Source: Lentzea indica (lineage in GTDB: Bacteria; Actinomycetota; Actinomycetes; Mycobacteriales; Pseudonocardiaceae). Taken from it: a stretch of DNA of 44,376 nt. The number at the start of each line of letters is the position of its first letter. Position 1 is the stretch's first letter. This document shows, one piece after another, positions 23,062 to 30,906 of this stretch. The stretch is from positions 1-44,376 of the forward strand of contig NZ_VSRL01000050.1 in the NCBI RefSeq assembly GCF_012184385.1. Direction: 5' to 3'. Position numbers and translations under genes: made by a program. The notes under the pieces are model-generated. The model was not told the DNA's origin, ran no database searches, and worked only from the letters and a program-made list of their open reading frames with translations.

Positions 23062-24779
23062 CGTTCGCCCAAAAGAATCTGCGCAGCGCGGAGTGGTTCG
23101 ACGGCGAGGGGCTGCGAGCGTTCTCGCACAACGCCCGCATGCGCCAGCTCGGCATGAACCCGTCCGAGCACCTCGGCAAGCCCGTGATCGCCATCCTGAA
23201 CACGTGGAGTGGCATCAACCCGTGCCACATGCACTTGCGTGAACGGGCCAAGCAGGTCGAGCGCGGTGTCTGGGAGGCAGGCGGCTATCCGCTGGAGTTC
23301 CCGGTTTCGACGCTGTCGGAGACGTACCAGAAGCCGACACCCATGCTGTACCGGAACATGCTGTCGATGGAGACCGAGGAGATTCTCCGGTCGTATCCCG
23401 TCGACGGCGCGGTGCTGATGGGCGGGTGCGACAAGACCACGCCCGCTTTGCTGATGGGTGCCGCTTCTGCCGGTCTGCCCACGGTTTTCGTGCCGGCAGG
23501 GCCGATGCTGCGGGGCAACTGGCGTGGCGAGAAGCTCGCGTCCGGCACGGACATGTGGCGGTTCTGGGACGAGAAGCGTGCAGGGACGATCTCCTCGGCC
23601 GACTGGGCGGAGATCCAGTCAGGACTGGCTCGCTCCCCCGGCACGTGCATGACCATGGGCACGGCCTCGACGATGACGGCCGCCGCCGAGGCGCTCGGGC
23701 TCACTTTGCCTGGGGCATCGTCGATTCCGGCCGTGGACTCGGCGCACTACCGCATGGCGGCCGCCTCGGGCATGCGGGTCGTCGAGATGGTGCGCGAAGG
23801 GTTGACCATCAGCGATGTGCTGTCCGCGGAAGCTTACGAGGACGCGATTCGGACTGTACTGGCGTTGGGCGGCTCGACGAACTCCTACATCCATCTGATC
23901 GCGATGGCCGGTCGGTCGCAGATCTCGTTGACGCTGGACGACTTCGACCGGCTGTCGCGCGAGGTTCCGGTGCTGGCGTCCGTTCAGCCCGCCGGCTCGT
24001 ACCTCATGGAGGACTTCTACTACGCGGGCGGGCTGCGCGGGTTGCTGTCGCGGCTGCGGGACTCGTTGCACCTCAAGCGAACCACGGTGACCGGACGGAC
24101 GTTCGGCGACGATCTCGACGGTGCGGAGGTGTACGACTCCTCGGTGATCCGGTGGCTGGACGACCCGATCTCGCCCGAGGGCGGACTGGCCGTGCTGCGC
24201 GGCAATCTGGCTCCTGACGGTGCGGTGATCAAGTACGTGGCGGCTGATCCCGCGTTGTGGAAGCACACCGGGCCCGCCGTGGTTTTCCACGGCTACAAGG
24301 ACTTGCAGGCACGGATCAACTCACCGGATCTCGAGGTGACCCGCGACTCGGTGATCGTGCTCGCTGGTGGCGGCCCCAAAGGCGGGCCCGGCATGCCGGA
24401 ATACGGGATGCTGCCGATCCCGGACAGGCTTCTGCGCGAGGGCGTCCGGGACATGGTGCGCGTGTCTGACGCGCGGATGAGCGGAACTTCTTACGGCGCA
24501 TGCGTTCTGCACGTGGCACCGGAGGCGCACGTTGGCGGGCCGCTGGCGCTGGTGCAGGACGGCGACCTCGTGACGCTGGACGTCGAGGCGCGCGTGTTGC
24601 GCGTGGAGATCTCCGACGAGGATATGGAGCGGCGCCGCGCCGCGTGGACCGCGCCGCCGCCGAAGTTCGAACGCGGGTACGGCGCTCTGTACTACGAGCA
24701 CATCACGCAGGCCAACGAGGGCTGCGACTTCGAGTTCCTGTCACGCCCCGGTACGAACCCGGAGCCCAACGCCCACTAG
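23058..24779 (+). CDS. IlvD/Edd-family dehydratase (sugar-acid dehydratase, arabinonate/xylonate type)
   Basis: 573 aa. It removes water from a sugar acid (or dihydroxy acid) with an Fe-S cluster. The cluster cysteines are visible: C56 (SGINPCHMH), C124 (MGGCDKTTPA) and C197 (SPGTCMTMGTAS); the C-terminal ARMSGTSYGACVLHV region is also present. Length and motifs are closer to L-arabinonate/D-xylonate dehydratases than to biosynthetic IlvD. The GTG start overlaps the stop of the dapA-family gene by 4 nt. Its stop overlaps the stop of the convergent hydrolase gene. Exact substrate is unknown. Confidence 0.9.
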   Translation: MTFAQKNLRSAEWFDGEGLRAFSHNARMRQLGMNPSEHLGKPVIAILNTWSGINPCHMHLRERAKQVERGVWEAGGYPLEFPVSTLSETYQKPTPMLYRNMLSMETEEILRSYPVDGAVLMGGCDKTTPALLMGAASAGLPTVFVPAGPMLRGNWRGEKLASGTDMWRFWDEKRAGTISSADWAEIQSGLARSPGTCMTMGTASTMTAAAEALGLTLPGASSIPAVDSAHYRMAAASGMRVVEMVREGLTISDVLSAEAYEDAIRTVLALGGSTNSYIHLIAMAGRSQISLTLDDFDRLSREVPVLASVQPAGSYLMEDFYYAGGLRGLLSRLRDSLHLKRTTVTGRTFGDDLDGAEVYDSSVIRWLDDPISPEGGLAVLRGNLAPDGAVIKYVAADPALWKHTGPAVVFHGYKDLQARINSPDLEVTRDSVIVLAGGGPKGGPGMPEYGMLPIPDRLLREGVRDMVRVSDARMSGTSYGACVLHVAPEAHVGGPLALVQDGDLVTLDVEARVLRVEISDEDMERRRAAWTAPPPKFERGYGALYYEHITQANEGCDFEFLSRPGTNPEPNAH

Positions 24780-25677
24780 CTCTTGGACTCGACCTTGCCG
24801 AGTTCCGTGGTGGCAAACCACTTCTGGGCCTCCTGCCAGTCATCGGTCTTGTACAGCTGACTGCGCAGGTAGGCGTCGTGAGCTTCTGGACGGCCTCGAC
24901 CCGTTCGGTGCTCTCGTCCGTGGTCTCGGCGACGTCGTATCCGGACACGCCACCGAGCCCGTGCTCGCCGCCGAACAGCGTGAGCAGGTCCTTCTGGCCG
25001 GGCGCGAGGTGGAACGGATCCATGTGCCACTCCGGCCCGTTCACCGTGAGGTGTTCCGAGGCGTCCTTGTCCCCTGCCACGACGAGCGCGGGCGTCACCA
25101 TCTCGGTGAAGTCCGCGGTCAGCATGAACGAGTAGTTGTCGCGCACGATCTCCGTGAGCCCATCACCCCGACCGGTGGATCCGAGCAGCACGCCCGCCTT
25201 GATCCGCGGCTCGACGAGGCTGACGCCCTCGGCCTTCATGCCCAGGAGCAGGCTCGCGGTGTGGCCGCCCATCGAGTGCCCTGCCACCGCGATCTTGGTG
25301 CGGTCCAGGCGGTTCTGCAGCTGCGGCACGGCCTTCTCGATCTCGTCGAGCCGGTCGAGGACGTGCGACATGTCCTCGGCGCGCTCCTTCCAGAACATCG
25401 GCGCACCAGGGGTGTCGCCGGGCAGGTTCAGTGTTCGGGAGCTCAGATGGGTCGGCTGGAGGACGACGAAGCCCTGCTCGGCCCAGTGGTTCGCAAGCGG
25501 GGCGTAGCCGTTCAGCGAGGAGAGGTGGTTCGAGTAGCCCTGCCCGTGGGACAGCAGGATGATCGGCAGCTCGTTGCCCTCGGCCCGATCAGAAACTGGT
25601 GCGGAGACCTTCAGCTGCAGGTCAACGGGCCTGCCGGGGATTTTGAGCACGACAGGGCTCACCGTGAAGACGGTCAT
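24776..25677 (-). CDS. Alpha/beta hydrolase with a C-terminal frameshift
   Basis: Cytoplasmic alpha/beta hydrolase of the chlorophyllase/PET-hydrolase-like type. Nucleophile Ser135 is in AVAGHSMGGHT, with an oxyanion region LLSHGQGYSNHLS, a probable acid in VAGDKDASEH and His in GGEHGLGG. ATG 25677 follows AAGGGA. The frame holds to VEAVQKLTT, then a single missing base at about 24872-24880 shifts it. The other frame continues naturally as AYLRSQLYKTDDWQEAQ to KVESKS and a stop at 24776, matching the length expected (about 300 aa). Without correction, translation would run on to 24703 over the dehydratase gene. True mutation or sequencing error cannot be told apart. Divergent from a tetR gene that probably controls it. 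Confidence 0.8.
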
Positions 25678-25715
25678 GACGTTCCCTTCGAGTACAGTTC
25701 GCTCAAGCGGAGCGA

Positions 25716-25746
25716 CGTTCCGGAACGATACGGAGCACTGTTCCGT
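25716..25746. promoter_or_regulatory. Two palindromes, candidate TetR operators
   Basis: CGTTCCGGAACG (25716-25727) is a perfect palindrome; ACGGAGCACTGTTCCGT (25730-25746) is a 17-bp dyad with one mismatch per half. Both share the TCCG/CGGA core and lie midway between the divergent hydrolase and tetR genes. Confidence 0.55.
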
Positions 25747-25777
25747 TTTGTCAACGACCGTGTCCGGGAGGAGTGCC

Positions 25778-26332
25778 GTGCCACCACGCAAGCGGGCCGA
25801 CGCCGTGCGCAACGAGCAGACGCTGCTCGCGGCCGCGGCCGAGGTGTTCGTCAGGTCCGGTGTCGACGCGCCGATCCGCGAGATCGCGGCCGAGGCGGGC
25901 GTCGGCATGGGCACGATCTACCGCCACTTCCCCACCCGCGCGGATCTCGTCGTCGCCGTCTACCGGCATCAGGTCGAGGCGTGCGCGGAGGCGGGGCCGT
26001 CGTTGCTGTCCACTTCGGACTCTGCGTTCGCCGCACTGCGGTCGTGGGTCGACCTGTTCGTGGACTTTCTGGTGACAAAGCACGGACTGGCTAACGCGAT
26101 GCAGTCGGACAGCAGCGGCTTCGAGTCGTTGCACGCGTACTTCCTCGACCGGCTGGGACCGGTGTGCGAGCAACTCCTCGAAGCCGCCGCGAAGGCCGGC
26201 GAGATCCGGGACGACGTGCGGCCGTACGAGCTGATGCGCGGGATCGGCAACCTGTGCATCGGACGGGATGACGATCCGCGCTACGACCCGCGTCGGTTGA
26301 TCGAGCTACTCCTCGACGGACTCTCCCGCTAG
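25778..26332 (+). CDS. TetR-family transcriptional regulator
   Basis: 184 aa. The N-terminal helix-turn-helix (residues 14-60: LLAAAAEVFVRSGVDAPIRE, then IAAEAGVGMGTIYRHFPTR) is textbook TetR; the remainder is a helical ligand-binding domain. GTG 25778 follows GGGAGGAG. Its divergent arrangement with the hydrolase, plus two palindromes in the shared 100-bp region, predicts that it represses both genes and is released by a substrate of the hydrolase or a toxic compound. Confidence 0.92.
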   Translation: MPPRKRADAVRNEQTLLAAAAEVFVRSGVDAPIREIAAEAGVGMGTIYRHFPTRADLVVAVYRHQVEACAEAGPSLLSTSDSAFAALRSWVDLFVDFLVTKHGLANAMQSDSSGFESLHAYFLDRLGPVCEQLLEAAAKAGEIRDDVRPYELMRGIGNLCIGRDDDPRYDPRRLIELLLDGLSR

Positions 26333-26385
26333 TGCCGTGGCCGTCAGCCTTTGCCCCGTATTCGGCGGTCAGACGGGTGCATCGC

Positions 26386-26438
26386 GGTGCCGGCCCTGCG
26401 CCCTCATCCTGGTTGGCTGTGGGTGTGGGGCCGGTGCC
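26386..26438. terminator. Hairpin between convergent tetR and glycosyltransferase genes
   Basis: GGTGCCGGCCC and GGGCCGGTGCC can pair over 11 bp with two G-U pairs across a 31-nt loop, in the 151-bp convergent gap. Nothing else was recognised in this gap. Confidence 0.35.
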
Positions 26439-26483
26439 GTGAGGCGCCCTGCTGAGCGTCGAAGACGCGGCGAAGGTTGGCGG

Positions 26484-27680
26484 TCACGGCACTAACAACA
26501 GCTTCGCCGCCACCGTCGCCCCGTCCGCGCGAACCGTGCCCGCCACTTCGGCCGCACGAGCGCGGGTCTCGGGCGCCAGCGCGGTCTTGAGCGCGGTCGA
26601 CAGGGACTCGAACGTCGGCGTCGGACCGTCGTGCGCCGCACCGATGCCCAGCTCAGCCACCCGGCGCGCCCAGAACGGCTGGTCCACGAACTGAGGCACC
26701 ACCACCTGAGGCGCACCGGCACGGGCCGCGGTCGTCGTCGTGCCGCCGCCACCGTGGTGCACGACGGCGGCGACCCGGCGGAACAACGCCTGGTGGTTGA
26801 CCTCGCCGACGACGAAACAGTCGTCGCTGTCGTCGATCTGGGCCAGGTCGGCCCAGCCGCGGGCCATGAGGACGCGGCGGCCGTGCACGCGGACCGCATC
26901 GATGGCGATCTGGCCGACGTCCTTCGCGTTCTTCATGGGCATGCTGCCGAAGCCGACGTACACCGGCGGCTCGCCAGCGTCGAGGAACGCCACCAGTTCG
27001 GGCGCGAGCGGCCGGACGTCGGGCAGGATCCAAGCGCCGGTCTGCACGGTCTCCAGATTCGTCAGCTCCTCCTGCGGCCAGAGCACCGGATCCGCCGCCA
27101 GCAACGGACTGTCGCCGTAAGCGTGGTCGCGAACGTTGCCCACCGGCGGCATGCCGATCGCCGCCCGGTGGGTGTTGAGCGCCGCGCCCCACAGGGCGTT
27201 CACGTTCTCCGCGTCCAGGTCCCACAGCACCCGGTTGTCGGTCACGTCGGCCGGGTAGAGCTTGCCCGGTCGCTGCGTCGGCGGGCGATGCGGCGACGGC
27301 AGCTCGATCCCGTGGAACGTCACGTACCTGTACGAGATGCCCAGGCTTTCAGCCACCGACGGCCCACCCGCGGGCACCAGGCCACCGGCCACCAGCAGGT
27401 CGCAACCCCGCGCCGCGGCGGCGATCGGACCGAACCACTCGTCGACCAGCGCGGCAGCGACACTCGGCGGATCCGCCGGCCGCGGACCCGTCACCAGCTC
27501 GCGCACCGACCGTCCGAACGGGACGAACGGCACGCCGTGCTCGCCCAGCCTCTTCACGAACTCCTCGTCCGGCGGTGCGCACACCAGCGCCTCCGCGCCG
27601 AGTGCCCGCAACGCCACCGCGAGCGCGATCAGCGGTTCGACATCCCCGCGCGATCCATATCCAGCCACCAACACACGCAC
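26484..27680 (-). CDS. GT1-family glycosyltransferase (UGT/MGT-like)
   Basis: 398 aa, GT-B fold. The N-terminal acceptor domain starts VLVAGYGSRGDVEPLIALAV. The C-terminal donor domain carries the nucleotide-sugar signature near residues 305-345 (AAVVHHGGGGTTTTAARAG, then APQVVVPQFVDQPFWARRV). The family includes macrolide and glycopeptide glycosyltransferases and sterol/lipid glucosyltransferases. No polyketide, peptide or sugar-biosynthesis genes are nearby, so it may inactivate antibiotics or modify a small molecule. GTG 27680 follows GGGGGAG. Alternative ATG starts are not apparent. Confidence 0.92.
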   Translation of the reverse strand: MRVLVAGYGSRGDVEPLIALAVALRALGAEALVCAPPDEEFVKRLGEHGVPFVPFGRSVRELVTGPRPADPPSVAAALVDEWFGPIAAAARGCDLLVAGGLVPAGGPSVAESLGISYRYVTFHGIELPSPHRPPTQRPGKLYPADVTDNRVLWDLDAENVNALWGAALNTHRAAIGMPPVGNVRDHAYGDSPLLAADPVLWPQEELTNLETVQTGAWILPDVRPLAPELVAFLDAGEPPVYVGFGSMPMKNAKDVGQIAIDAVRVHGRRVLMARGWADLAQIDDSDDCFVVGEVNHQALFRRVAAVVHHGGGGTTTTAARAGAPQVVVPQFVDQPFWARRVAELGIGAAHDGPTPTFESLSTALKTALAPETRARAAEVAGTVRADGATVAAKLLLVP

Positions 27681-27797
27681 TTCGCGACTCCCCCGGTTTT
27701 TCGCCGTTTCCGGCTACGGCCGGGGATTCTGCGGCATGAACAGGGTCTTGCCGCAAGGCCCCCTGTGCGCTATATGTTGAAGTGGGAAGTTGATCGG

Positions 27798-28583
27798 CTA
27801 CTCCCCTGCGGGCTCCGGCTCCGCCTTCTTGCGCTTTTTGCGCAGCCAGTGGATGAACGTCCAGATCGCACCGGCGACCACCGGCACGGTCAGCCCCGTG
27901 AGCGCGCCGTAGTCCTTGACGAACTTCCCGAAGCTGAAGGGGAAGTTGACCTCGACCTCGACTTCGCGCGCATAGGTCCGGTAGTGGATCGGGACGCCGC
28001 CGGCGTCCCTGGCGACGTACAGGACGAAGTCGAGACGGAGCTTGCCGCTCTTCTGCGGCCGCACGTCCCACGCCCATTCGGCGAACCCGCCTTCCGCGAG
28101 CTCGCGCTTGCCGTCGTCGCCACCGACGCGAGTGATCAGGAAGTCCGGGCCGCTCAGATCGGCGGTGAGCGAGCTGCCCACCGGCGCGGGGTGAACGGTG
28201 ACCGACCCGGTGCCGGGCAGGCCGGAGGTCCACTCGGGTGGCGCGTCCTTGCCGGCCACCCGTACTGACACGCGCTGGACGTCGTTAACGCGCATGGGAG
28301 ACGGAGCGCGATAGACCACCTGCCCGTCACGGAGGCGGAACGTGGTCGTGGTGGGCGTCGCGTCACTGGCCCGGCTGGTCGTCGGGCCAGTGGTGGTCGT
28401 GCCGCCCGGCTTCAGGGTCGGGAGCGGAGGGGCCGATTCGGTCCCGGAGGTCAGGGGCACCGAGGTCACGGGCGCCGAGCTGGGGTCCGGCCGGTCCTCG
28501 CTGAGCACGAGCACGGCCGCGCCGGCCACGACCAGCAGCGCCACCAGCAAGCCGGTCACGACCAGCAGGCGCCGCCAGGTCAT
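27798..28583 (-). CDS. Hypothetical membrane protein with large extracytoplasmic domain
   Basis: 261 aa. N-terminal membrane segment (about 5-27), a Thr/Pro/Ser-rich linker (about 30-80), an extracytoplasmic beta-rich domain (about 83-215; DVRPQKSGKLRLDFVLYVA), a second membrane segment near residues 232-247 and a very basic, then acidic cytoplasmic tail (WLRKKRKKAEPEPAGE). I do not recognise the domain. ATG 28583 follows GGGAGGTG. It stands between the glycosyltransferase and the dehydrogenase, all leftward, but a terminator separates it from the dehydrogenase. Confidence 0.75.
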   Translation of the reverse strand: MTWRRLLVVTGLLVALLVVAGAAVLVLSEDRPDPSSAPVTSVPLTSGTESAPPLPTLKPGGTTTTGPTTSRASDATPTTTTFRLRDGQVVYRAPSPMRVNDVQRVSVRVAGKDAPPEWTSGLPGTGSVTVHPAPVGSSLTADLSGPDFLITRVGGDDGKRELAEGGFAEWAWDVRPQKSGKLRLDFVLYVARDAGGVPIHYRTYAREVEVEVNFPFSFGKFVKDYGALTGLTVPVVAGAIWTFIHWLRKKRKKAEPEPAGE

Positions 28584-28645
28584 CGCGGGTCACCTCCCAC
28601 CGGTCCCCTCTCTGAGGTCGATCGTGCCGAGGTCCCCGTTACGCG

Positions 28646-28677
28646 GGAAGCCCCCGGACGAGGGTCCGAGGGCTTCC
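28646..28677 (-). terminator. Terminator of the glucose/sorbosone dehydrogenase gene
   Basis: GGAAGCCC / GGGCTTCC with an inner GGAC/GTCC step, 18 nt after the stop at 28696 on the minus strand. Confidence 0.7.
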
Positions 28678-28695
28678 GTTCTACCGCTACCGCTT

Positions 28696-30768
28696 CTAGT
28701 TCAGCGCCACCTTCAACAGCTTGGTGTTGCTGTTCCCCGCCGTGGAGTCCTTGTCACCGTTGGAGGTGGTGACCCACAGCGAGCCGTCCGGAGCGGGCTC
28801 CGGCGTCCGCAGACGGCCGTAGGTGCCCTGGAAGTGCGACGTGGTCGTGCCGAGCGACGAGCCGTTGATCGGCATGCGGTACAGCCGCTCGCCGCGCAGG
28901 GCGGCGAGGAACAGCACGTCGTTCACGATCGCCAGACCCGACGGTGAGGCGGAGCTGACCGGGAAGGTCTTCTTCGGCGCGATGAAGCCGCTGCAGTTGC
29001 CCGTCGTGCCCTCGCAGCTGGACCAGCCGTAGTTGCCGCCCTTCTGCAGCAGGTTGATCTCGTCCATGGTGCCGTCGCCGAGTTCGGCCTGCCACATGCG
29101 GCCCTGCGAGTCCACGGCGAGGCCCTGGACGTTGCGGTGGCCGTAGGTCCAGACGTACCGCGCGTTGCCGCCCTCGCTGAAGAACGGGTTGTCCGACGGC
29201 GGGGTGCCGTCCGGGTTCAGGCGCAGGACCTTGCCGCCCAGCGACTGCTTGTTCTGGGCGTTGGGCTTGTTCTGGCCGTCACCGGTTCCCGCGTAGAGCT
29301 TGCCGTCCGCGCCGAAGCGCAAGCGGCCGCCGTTGTGGAACTTGTTGCGCGGGATGCCGGTCAGCAGCGTCTGGAAGCCGGTCAGCGAGTTGCCCTCGAT
29401 CTTCGCCCGCACGATCCGGTTGTCGCCGGAAGCCGTGTGGTAGATGTAGATCAGGCCGTCCGCCGCGAACGTCGGCGAGAGCTCGATGCCGAGCAGGCCG
29501 CCCTCACCGTTCGTGCCGGACACACCGGGAACCTTGCCCAGCGTGGTCTTCTGGCCGGACGGCGTGATCTTCACGATGTCCTGCGCGTCGCGGCGCGAGT
29601 AGACGCCGGAGCCGTCCGGCAGGAACGCGAGGCCCCACGGCACGTCGTTGTCGGTCGCGATCTGCGTGACGGCGCCGACCTGGTCGCCGCCGGAGCGGGT
29701 CTTCACGGTCACGGCGTTGGACGCGGGGCCGGCGTTGCCGACGGCGTCGAAAGCCTTGACGGTGAAGGTGTACTCGGTGTTCGCGCTGCGGCCGCCGATC
29801 GTGGCGGACGTGCCGGTCGCGTCACCGACCTTCGTCGATCCTGTGTAGACCTCGTAGCGGGTCACGCCGATGTTGTCGGTCGCCGCGTCCCACGCCAGTG
29901 AGACCGAGTTCGCCGTGACACCGGTCGACCGCAGGTTCTTCGGCGCGGTCGGCGGGATCGGGTCGTCCTGTGCGGGCGGGGTCTTGAACTCCGCCGTGTT
30001 GGACGCCTGCGAGACGTTGCTCGCCGCATCACGCGCGTTGACGTAGAAGCCGTAGTTCACGTTCGGCTTCAGGCCGGTCATGACGGTCGTGAGCTCGGCG
30101 CCCGAGACCGTCTTCTGGAACTGGCCGAGGTTGTAGATGTCGTACGCGGTGACGGCGACGTTGTCGGTCGCGGCCTTCCACGTCAGCTTCGCCGAGTCGG
30201 ACTTGATCTCCGAGGCAACGAGGTCGGACGGCGGTGACGGCGGCTCGGTGTCCACCGGGCCGGAGTTGCCGAAGACCTGGAACTCCTGCAGGGAGTAGCC
30301 GTACGACGTGCCGGTGCGGCAGCGCGTGGTGCCGTAGACGCGGACATAACGGCCCCGCCCGGCGACCGTCAGGTCCTCGACACCTCCCTTGCCGTCGGCG
30401 GTGGTGTGGATGGGCGTCCAGGTCGAGTCGTTCTCAGAGGTCTCGACCCGGTACGCCTTGGCGCACGAGAGGTCCCACTGCAGCCGGACCCGGCTGATGT
30501 TCGCGGACGCGCCGAGGTCGACGCGGATCCAGGCCGGATCGGTGTTCGACTTGCTGGCCCAGCGCGTCGCCGAGTTGCCGTCGACTGCGTTCTTGGGCGC
30601 GTAGTTCGCACCACCGGACGCCGACTCGGTCGTCGGCTTTCCTTGGGACAGCAGGACATCAGCTGCGACCGCCGCGGGTGCGGCGGAGACGAGCGAGGTC
30701 ACCGCCACTGCGAGCGCAGTGGCCAGGATGCCGGTTCTAGCCGGCAACCGCCGTGAACGGGGTGCCAC
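28696..30768 (-). CDS. Secreted modular PQQ-type glucose/sorbosone dehydrogenase with discoidin and two FN3 domains
   Basis: 690 aa. Signal peptide (residues 1-36, cleavage after AVA). An F5/8 type C (discoidin/CBM32-like) domain follows at about 37-168 (NAVDGNSATRWASKSNTDPA), then two fibronectin type III domains (about 175-262 and 272-357; TAYDIYNLGQFQK, VTRYEVYTGSTKV). Last is a six-bladed GSDH beta-propeller (about 365-690; VPWGLAFLPDG, GEGGLLGIELSPTF, HNGGRLRFGADGKLY, YGHRNVQGLAVD). GSDH enzymes oxidise sugars with PQQ; the front domains would tether it to polysaccharide. GTG 30768 follows GGGAGG. It shares a divergent regulatory region with the ABC operon. Confidence 0.92.
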   Translation of the reverse strand: MAPRSRRLPARTGILATALAVAVTSLVSAAPAAVAADVLLSQGKPTTESASGGANYAPKNAVDGNSATRWASKSNTDPAWIRVDLGASANISRVRLQWDLSCAKAYRVETSENDSTWTPIHTTADGKGGVEDLTVAGRGRYVRVYGTTRCRTGTSYGYSLQEFQVFGNSGPVDTEPPSPPSDLVASEIKSDSAKLTWKAATDNVAVTAYDIYNLGQFQKTVSGAELTTVMTGLKPNVNYGFYVNARDAASNVSQASNTAEFKTPPAQDDPIPPTAPKNLRSTGVTANSVSLAWDAATDNIGVTRYEVYTGSTKVGDATGTSATIGGRSANTEYTFTVKAFDAVGNAGPASNAVTVKTRSGGDQVGAVTQIATDNDVPWGLAFLPDGSGVYSRRDAQDIVKITPSGQKTTLGKVPGVSGTNGEGGLLGIELSPTFAADGLIYIYHTASGDNRIVRAKIEGNSLTGFQTLLTGIPRNKFHNGGRLRFGADGKLYAGTGDGQNKPNAQNKQSLGGKVLRLNPDGTPPSDNPFFSEGGNARYVWTYGHRNVQGLAVDSQGRMWQAELGDGTMDEINLLQKGGNYGWSSCEGTTGNCSGFIAPKKTFPVSSASPSGLAIVNDVLFLAALRGERLYRMPINGSSLGTTTSHFQGTYGRLRTPEPAPDGSLWVTTSNGDKDSTAGNSNTKLLKVALN

Positions 30769-30857
30769 AGGAGCCTCCCACTTTCGTTGGGAACGGGTGT
30801 GCGGCGGCGGGGCATTGCGTTCGAACGGCGGCGGGTGTACGAGTGTTACAGAAAAAC

Positions 30858-30871
30858 CGTAAACGTTTTCG
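30858..30871. promoter_or_regulatory. LacI-family operator between dehydrogenase and ABC operon
   Basis: CGTAAACGTTTTCG is a 14-bp palindrome with one mismatch and the central CG step typical of LacI-family operators. It lies in the divergent 138-bp region; the LacI gene at 34968 is the natural candidate regulator. Confidence 0.6.
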
Positions 30872-30906
30872 AGCGCCAGGTCCAGAGTCAGTTAGGGAGC
30901 CACGAG

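Noticed and set aside
24703..24775. Extended C-terminus of the hydrolase running over the dehydratase gene
   Set aside because: The extension is Arg/Ser/Pro-rich and arises from the frameshift; the natural C-terminus is in the adjacent frame.
26484..27680. Glycosyltransferase as part of an antibiotic biosynthetic cluster
   Set aside because: No polyketide, peptide or deoxysugar genes lie nearby; neighbours are ordinary regulators and a membrane protein.
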